Part shown: positions 58,505-64,000 of the stretch, in pieces
How the letters are laid out: each line of letters starts with the position of its first letter
Position numbering within the stretch: the stretch's first letter is position 1
Assembly: GCA_900618795.1 (NCBI GenBank)
Contig: UYJD01000004.1
Coordinates: 228,705 to 292,704, forward strand
DNA: 64,000 nt
DNA from: Cyanodermella asteris
Lineage: Eukaryota > Ascomycota > Lecanoromycetes > Ostropales > Stictidaceae
Reading direction: 5' to 3'
Made by a program: the position numbers and the translations under genes
The notes under the pieces: generated by a model
What the model was told of the DNA's origin: nothing
Seen by the model: the letters and a program-made list of their open reading frames with translations, nothing else
Databases searched by the model: none

Positions 58505-59026
58505 ATGGTTGCCATCACCAACATCCTCTTCATGGCCATTGCCGCCACCGCCTCGGTCCTCCCCCGCGATGCCACCACCATCCAGAATGACTTGAACGGC
58601 ATCAACTCCGACACTCAGGACTTGATCACCAAGGCCAACGCCTACAACGGAGGTGCCTTCGCCGCAGCCACCGTCCAGCAATCCGCCAAGACCCTCGACA
58701 ACGCCATCAAGAGCGCCACCACCGACGCCACCAACAGCGCCCCCGTCAGCGCCTCCGACGCTCAGTCCATCATTAACTACATCAACAACACCCTCGAGCC
58801 CTCCATCTCCCAGGCCGTCACTGCTGTCGTCAACAAGCAGGCCAAGTACGTCGCCGACGGCCTCAAGAGCACCGTCTACAACACCTTCACCACCCTCAAG
58901 AGCGACACTGACACCTTCGCCTCCGCTCTCCTCGCCAAGGCCCCCAGCTCCGTCCAGGCCGCAGGCCAGAGCGCTCAGGCCAAGATTGATGCTGACCTCC
59001 AGAGAGGCATCAACGCTTTCACTTAA
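58505..59026 (+). CDS. hsbA: HsbA-family cell-surface protein
   Basis: A 173-residue secreted protein of the hydrophobic surface-binding protein A (HsbA)/cell-wall galactomannoprotein group, known in Aspergillus for adsorbing to hydrophobic surfaces and helping recruit lytic enzymes. The signal peptide is MVAITNILFMAIAATASV. The mature part is all-helical by composition, with TIQNDLNGINSDTQDLITKA near the start, the alternating Ala/Ser/Asn helices seen in HsbA, and a C-terminal KIDADLQRGINAF. There are no cysteines. Single exon, with a clear TATA box. On leaves it would meet the waxy surface, which is speculation. Confidence 0.85.
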   Translation: MVAITNILFMAIAATASVLPRDATTIQNDLNGINSDTQDLITKANAYNGGAFAAATVQQSAKTLDNAIKSATTDATNSAPVSASDAQSIINYINNTLEPSISQAVTAVVNKQAKYVADGLKSTVYNTFTTLKSDTDTFASALLAKAPSSVQAAGQSAQAKIDADLQRGINAFT

Positions 59027-59506
59027 GCGTCTTGCCTGGGGATTCCAGTGGAATTGTTGGAAAAACGAAAAGGCATCCACGGCTCCCTGTGGACACAAGA
59101 AGGGTTCGACCTTTCCGGGGCAGCTGGCATCACGGTTCTTCAGTATCACTAGATAGCTTTGAATGAACAAACCGTAAAAAATCCGAATTCGTTTTCTTCT
59201 CAATCATGTTGGTGCACCCACTCCAGTCTCCTCGATTTGCATGTGGATGAGGTGCTCGGTGCAGATTTGTGAAGCATTGATAGGAGTTACTCGGACTAGA
59301 ACTACTGGATATATACTATTAATTGACTCGCGTCAATGTCATGAACTCGCACTGTTGGCGAGTTGTCGTCCCGTAATAACCCTTTGCCCATTATTGCCGT
59401 TTATAGACAGCTTATGCGTGTTGCTTAAGAGCGAGTATTCGACGAACGGAGACACCCCAATCCTCGCAAGATCCCATCAACGGAAGCCGTCCACGAGCAC
59501 AGTTTC
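59027..59506. other. Intergenic region, HsbA 3' side
   Basis: Two convergent genes end here. No gene or marked element seen. Confidence 0.4.
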
Positions 59507-60502
59507 TCAGACCCTGGCCTGGATATTGTTCACCGGCAGCGATCCCAACACCGCGGCGCCCGCTACATTCTCCACTACAGGAGTCAGTCCCACCACGCCA
59601 CTAAGACCATTAGACCCTCCAAGCACACTATCTTTGTTGTTGGGTGGGGCATGCACGACATTGTGCTTCTCCGCAGCGGCACCGTCGGCGTCTGTCCCAG
59701 CCGCTGCCTCATGGCCGTGCACCTTTTCAGGGTTTCCGGGTACGAGAGCCTCTCTGATGCCGTCCCCCTCGGCCATGCCCAGATCGTGGATCTGGTCCTC
59801 GGGCAGCCCGATGTTGTCGAGGTCGTTTGCAACGGTGCTTTCGACTTCGGCTGTGACTTGGTCGGTATCTGGCAGTGCGGGTAGGCCGCCGGCGGCGCGT
59901 TTGGGGAGGAGGGTGCCCAGGTTGCCGTCGTGGCCGAGGATGTTCAAGCCCTGTGGCAGGTTGCCGAGTTCGCCCGATGGAGGCTTGCCACCGTTCGTGT
60001 GCGTGTCGGCTTCTTTGTTTCTTCGGGCCACTCCTTGGTTTTGTGCTGCGCCCTCGGCTAAGGCATATGCCGTCTTGGTAAGTTGCAGAATCACGGCAGG
60101 GTCCTCGACGAACGTCAGCCCGGCGGTGCGTTTGTTCTTGTTCAAAATCGGCAAGATGTCAGGCTTGAAGTGAGGAGTATGTCCGGCTACTTTCGCATGC
60201 TCGACCGTGCGGCTCGGTGACGCCACGGCCGGATCATCCGACTTCAAGGGTGTACCTATGTGCGTTACCAAGTCGGGGTTTCTATCGTCTTGACGTTTGA
60301 TGTTGACTGGTCCGCCGGTGACGGAGAAACCAACAGATTTGACCTCTTCGGTGAATTTGGCTTCGTTGAGTGGGTTGTTGGGCTGGCTCAGGTCGATTGA
60401 GTCGAGGATGAGTACTGGGATGGTGGGAACAGGAGGCGTGGGGAGGGCCAAGATCGGAGCGATGCTGCCGCTCAGCAGCGCGAGAAGAATTCTGGAATGC
60501 AT
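59507..60502 (-). CDS. Secreted protein with Kex2 sites, unknown family
   Basis: A 331-residue protein with a signal peptide (MHSRILLALLSGSIAPILA) and no family I recognise. It holds three Lys-Arg pairs (NIKRQDD, NKNKRTAG, LLPKRAAGG) and one Arg-Arg pair (VARRNKE), the sites cut by Kex2 in the late Golgi, so it may be released as several peptides. The segments between sites are not copies of one another, so it is not a classical repeat-type peptide precursor. It is rich in Gly, Ala, Pro and Asp and has no cysteine, so it would not form disulfides. The start is the only ATG before the signal. Single exon. Confidence 0.65.
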   Translation of the reverse strand: MHSRILLALLSGSIAPILALPTPPVPTIPVLILDSIDLSQPNNPLNEAKFTEEVKSVGFSVTGGPVNIKRQDDRNPDLVTHIGTPLKSDDPAVASPSRTVEHAKVAGHTPHFKPDILPILNKNKRTAGLTFVEDPAVILQLTKTAYALAEGAAQNQGVARRNKEADTHTNGGKPPSGELGNLPQGLNILGHDGNLGTLLPKRAAGGLPALPDTDQVTAEVESTVANDLDNIGLPEDQIHDLGMAEGDGIREALVPGNPEKVHGHEAAAGTDADGAAAEKHNVVHAPPNNKDSVLGGSNGLSGVVGLTPVVENVAGAAVLGSLPVNNIQARV

Positions 60503-61109
60503 GATACACCAGGTGGATTGTGGTAAAGAATGTCGATGTTCTTGGGTATGCTCAATGTATGGGACGTTAGGAAAGTCAAGATAAACGACGAAGAGCCTGC
60601 CGAATGAGTGTAGACAGGCGCAATCGGAATAATGGGTTCAAAAGAGTGAGTGACGAAGAACCTAAGGGACCACGCGAAAATAGAGAGAGCACGAGTATAT
60701 GTACCTCGAATGCACAAAAGGAGCTGGGGCACTGTTATCGAATAATATCAGCCAAACCAACGCGGCAGCAGACGTATGTGACCGTTTTCGTTGATCAAGC
60801 CAGGAAATGGAATTAGACATCTGCAGCAATAGCGGTCGCTGAGCGCTGTTTGGCACTGAAGTAGCGAATCAGAATGCGGGCGAGGTCTGAGACATTACCG
60901 CGCTCGACAGAGATCGTGGTCGACCTGCATCAGAGATAACCGCAAATTGGCTCAACCTCTGCCAGCCAATATTGTTGCAAGACATCTGGCCCGACGCGTG
61001 CAAGTTGATACGCGCTCGACCTGTTGAGAACCTTAGAGTTGAGGGTCGGCGATAAGGCCCAATGTGTGATGTTTGCGGAACGAGCTTTTGCAATTTTTTT
61101 CATGCCATA
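60503..61109. other. Intergenic region, promoter of the Kex2-site gene
   Basis: No gene seen. It lies upstream of the minus-strand secreted gene and runs up to the repeat copy starting at 61110. Confidence 0.4.
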
Positions 61110-61367
61110 TTACCGGTAATCTAGCTCACGTACATGTGATCAGCTCAGGTGGCCCAGCATGATATTCAGCCAGATAATGTGACGGGCATTTAGCTAGCCA
61201 CAGATAGTCACACACTTGAGCATTCAGTCAAATGCTCAGCTAGATCCCTGGTCGGGTGCTTAGCTAAGCTCGTACTTGGGTGCTCAGCGGGCTGCTCACC
61301 TAAGCGCTTCGCTAATTGCTTGCTTAAGCCACTGTTCTCGACCTCTGTGGCACATGTGGCGTGAAAC
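61110..61367. repeat. Copy 2 of a diverged repeat rich in GCTYAG
   Basis: Starts with TTACCGGTAATCTAGCTCAC and ends with CACATGTGGCGTGAAAC, both close to the ends of the copy at 51194–51393. Inside, GCTTAG, GCTCAG and AGCTAG-type hexamers recur about every 10–25 bases. Many differences between the units are C-to-T or G-to-A. Confidence 0.55.
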
Positions 61368-61699
61368 CTTGCTCGTCTACAGCACTCTCAACTAGCACCA
61401 TCATAGTTTGGTTGTTGCCGCTTCGATCCATGTCTTCCCGCCCTTTCGTAACACTCGTGGACATAGTTTTCCTTTGCAAGTATTTTATTGAGCAATTATA
61501 TACCCGTCTGTACTGGAACGTCAAGGCTCGGACGCCTCCAGACAGACTAGATACACCTCCTCTCCAGCATCCAATCTTCTCTTATCCTTGCGCTTGTTGC
61601 ACCTTAACTAAACACTGCCTCTGTATCTCAAAGCACTTTGTAAAAATAGAAACAACATCACCAAGAAAAGAACATCGCTAGTCGGACTAATGACTCTGT
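61368..61699. other. 3' flank of the 4-Cys secreted gene
   Basis: No gene seen; probably contains the 3' untranslated region of the minus-strand gene at 61700–62203. Confidence 0.35.
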
Positions 61700-62203
61700 T
61701 TAAGAGGTGAGGCCCTTCTTCTCAGCCTCAGCCTGCAGCTTCTTCATCTCCGCCTCGGCGTCGGTTACCCACTTGGGCGTAGCTGGCTCGGGGGATGCCT
61801 CACGCTTCATGCCAGGAGGCAAAAGGACCAGGCCCGGGCCGTCACCATTGTACTTGGTGCACGGAACGTCGATGTTGGCATTGTCCTTGAGCGTCTTGGA
61901 GACTTTGTCGGCGGTACAGAAGTCGGAAGCAGAGAAACCGACACCGACGAACTTGGCATCAGAAGCCGTCTTGAAGCCGGAGAATCCGCTGCAGGCGCTG
62001 CTCTTCTTGAGAGCCGACTTGATGGCATCAGCGTTGCCGCCTGGGATTGTCATCGCGAACGAGACGTAGAAGCCATCGTTGGAGATCCACTGGCAGATGG
62101 GGCCATCTCCACGGGCGGCGAGGTCGGCGGTAGTGGTCTCGACCGGGGCGGCGGAGACGGTGAGGGTGGCCAGGGTGGCGATGAGGGCGGTGGCGAACTG
62201 CAT
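61700..62203 (-). CDS. Small secreted 4-Cys protein, unknown family
   Basis: A 167-residue protein starting at the ATG at 62203, with a signal peptide MQFATALIATLATLTVSAAP. The frame is open far upstream of that ATG, but the upstream part is a promoter-like, AT-repeat-bearing region and not protein-like. The mature part has four cysteines (ICQW, ACSG, FCTA, PCTK), enough for two disulfides, then a Kex2-like KREASPEP and a charged helical tail AEMKKLQAEAEKKG. I recognise no known effector. It is the third secreted-protein gene in 3.7 kb. Confidence 0.75.
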   Translation of the reverse strand: MQFATALIATLATLTVSAAPVETTTADLAARGDGPICQWISNDGFYVSFAMTIPGGNADAIKSALKKSSACSGFSGFKTASDAKFVGVGFSASDFCTADKVSKTLKDNANIDVPCTKYNGDGPGLVLLPPGMKREASPEPATPKWVTDAEAEMKKLQAEAEKKGLTS

Positions 62204-64000
62204 TTTGAGTGTATTGCTTTGGTCGAAAGTGCTGATAGTGTTGAAAGGACTGTTTGAAGGAATGTGAAGTGGAATGAAGGCAAGGAACGTGAAGTCTATC
62301 AAAGACTGTGTGAAGAAAGAATGGAAGTTGGGAGGAAGTGAAGTTGATTGTGCTGCTGAAGAAAAAACTAGAGGGGAGAAGCAATGCCGATATATATATA
62401 TATATACACAGTTGGAGAGGCATTCTTGAGATGCTGTCTTACTGTCAATCTGTACATTGGTGGTCTCTGAACGTCTACCCGAAACCTCGCTTGCAGTATG
62501 TCCGATCAGGGATTGATAATTTCGCTTGCCAGAAGAAACATGTTCTGGATGAAACAACAAGCGGCTGCGATACAGCTTGGCTTGATGCAGGCTAAACTGG
62601 CCATGGTCCACAAATTCTCCGCAAGGTCATCTCCGTCAACAGGCTTTTGGAAGTTTAGTGCGACAGACCGTTGTCACCAACCTAAGTTCACAGGCTCAAG
62701 GATGCTCCAGGAGTGCAGACAGCCAATGAAATTCATGTATGCATACGGGCCTAGCGTCTAAGTCTGATGACCCTGGGATGCTCTGCCTCTCACAGTGGCG
62801 TCCATCCACGGTCCAGGTCGTAGATTATGAGGCACAGAAAGAACTCGCTGTGCCACGCTATGGTGGTATTACAGAAGCTGACAGGACTGACCGCGCCCAA
62901 ATAATCAACAAGATCATCGTCCACCAAATGCTTCGTCCTGATCGGCTCCGTCTTAGCAAAGCTTAGCAAACCCTAACCTTGGTCGCCGGCAACCTCATGA
63001 ACGTCACAATGTTATATGCTCTGGACAAACTGTGTACGGCGCGGTCTAGAGGACTGGAAGCGAGTCGTGCCCATGTCGTGCGCCAACTGTATCGACACGA
63101 CAGGGATAGAAAGGCAGTTCAATTTCTCGAATAGCCAGGTATCCTTCAAGCCTGGACAAAACCCGAGAGCGTTCGGCATCCGGAAAAACCACAGAGCCGG
63201 GCTCTCCACGAACTGGGCGCAGCCCTCCCCTGTACTGCTGCTCATCTTCAACATCGCTCCTGATGAAACAAGGTGAAAGACCTGCCTCGCCCGATCGGAG
63301 AAACTTTTACGGCGAGAGGGAAATGGCAAGTGGCCTGAGTGGACTGAACAGCCGCCCGAGGAGCAGCCTGGCGGGACGGGCCCGACGACACTACTCCTGA
63401 CAGGAACAGAGCCCCGTAATTGGCAGCGGCACAGTCATCGATATACTCGGATGAAACAACACCTGCGTCAGGCATCATACTTGAGCAATCGCCGCGCTCG
63501 GGGACTCACGAGAGCTGAGGCTTTGACAGGGAGAATCTAGAGCACTTCAGGACTACGATACTACTCTGCCACCCAAAGACCATGGAAAGCTCTGCAGTGA
63601 TCGATTTTCTCGTCGCGTAAGCAGCCATCGTAATACCCAGTCTGTCTAACAGTACGTGTCAAGCTTCCAAACACGAAACGTCTGAGCTCCATGGCTTCAA
63701 TCCTGTATCATGCAGGGCATTCGACGCTCGTCCTGACTTATTGGCTTTGCCTTTCGACGAGTCCGTCACGAGGCAGCCAGGGCTCACTTGAGTTAAGCCA
63801 TTTCATCACCTGATTGATGAAGCCGACTGTGGGTAGTGGCGGTGGCGATGTTACGGCAATCCTCCTTGTTTTAAGCCGGACTTCGGCGATTTCTACTTTT
63901 GCTCAAAATGGAAGACAATCCTTATCAGTGGCGTTCACCGGCAGCAAAGTATTGCAGGAGACATTTTCTATCTGTCCTATCTATTCATGACATTTTCACT
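62204..64000. other. Gene-free right end
   Basis: An AT dinucleotide run lies at 62390–62406, about 190 bases before the start codon of the minus-strand secreted gene, and may serve as its TATA element. Beyond it, short ORFs on both strands show no domain. The fragment near 62870–62970 reads TEADRTDRAQIINKIIVHQM then LRPDRL, but too little remains to assign. Confidence 0.4.

Noticed and set aside
58469-59203. Long minus-strand ORF of 244 codons
   Set aside because: Mirror of the HsbA-like gene; its Gly/Val/Asp repeats result from the codon bias of the plus-strand gene.
62870-62970. Fragment reading LRPDRL as a dynein heavy-chain remnant
   Set aside because: A single short motif match; the flanking residues do not fit the dynein domain well enough to claim it.
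1-64000. Secondary-metabolite cluster, CRISPR array or intact transposon
   Set aside because: No polyketide synthase, NRPS, terpene cyclase, transposase or reverse-transcriptase motifs were seen, and no regularly spaced repeats typical of CRISPR.

Overview
The window is nuclear DNA of a filamentous ascomycete. Coding regions are interrupted by short GT–AG introns of about 47–102 nt (two near 250 nt), several with CTAAC/CTGAC-type branch points. The gene set includes polarisome Spa2, ERMES Mdm12, ESCRT-I Vps28, a Ypt4-type Rab, secreted pectinases and an HsbA-like surface protein. A Dothideomycete, possibly a plant-associated Mycosphaerellales-type fungus, is my inference from gene content and from the GT2 glycosyltransferase; no marker here fixes the species. 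There is no rRNA gene, no CRISPR array and no intact transposon. I can support about 22 genes, one or two broken ones, and several structured or repeated intergenic segments.

Layout. 1–5.4 kb: no gene. 5.4–7.1: GT2 family glycosyltransferase (+). 7.1–13.6: no gene. 13.6–15.0: Ypt4/Rab4-like GTPase (−). 15.4–16.2: ATP synthase subunit g (+). 17.0–18.0: VPS28 (+), convergent with an F-box protein (18.1–18.7, −). 18.7–21.9: no supported gene, but hairpins and a tRNA-like Pol III unit. 21.9–22.8: uncharacterised protein (+). 23.6–26.6: ERCC6L2-like SNF2 ATPase (+). 26.7–27.9: omega-amidase NIT3 (−), head to head with a START/SRPBCC protein (28.3–29.0, +). 29.5–33.5: a small secreted 8-Cys protein, a pectin methylesterase (−) and a GH28 pectinase (+); the two pectinases share a 1.2 kb divergent promoter. 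33.6–34.7: Nudix hydrolase (−). 36.2–39.2: SPA2 (−). 40.9–41.7: SSU72 (−). 43.7–45.3: Nbp2-like SH3 protein (+). 46.0–48.0: a SET-domain gene with a broken SET-like copy behind it (both −). 48.4–50.8: large 'ipa'-type protein with apparent frame breaks (−). 51.6–53.0: MDM12 (+). 53.2–54.8: SANT/Myb-like protein (−). 54.8–58.5: doubtful ORFs only. 58.5–62.2: three secreted-protein genes (HsbA-like, Kex2-site protein, 4-Cys protein). 62.2–64: nothing supported.

The housekeeping genes serve polarity and trafficking (Spa2, Ypt4, Vps28), organelle contact and energy (Mdm12, ATP20), transcription and repair (Ssu72, SNF2) and metabolite repair (Nit3, Nudix). The secreted genes form two groups, a pectin-degradation locus near 30–33 kb and a surface/secretome block near 58–62 kb, which suits growth on plant tissue. 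I see no clearly new multi-gene system. The strongest leads are the Gln-to-Thr change in the Ypt4 switch II, a diverged repeat family present at 51.2 and 61.1 kb, the tRNA-like Pol III unit near 20.4 kb, the broken SET copy, the frame-broken ipa gene and the unassigned secreted proteins. Exon limits were derived by hand from splice signals and family resemblance; none has transcript support here.
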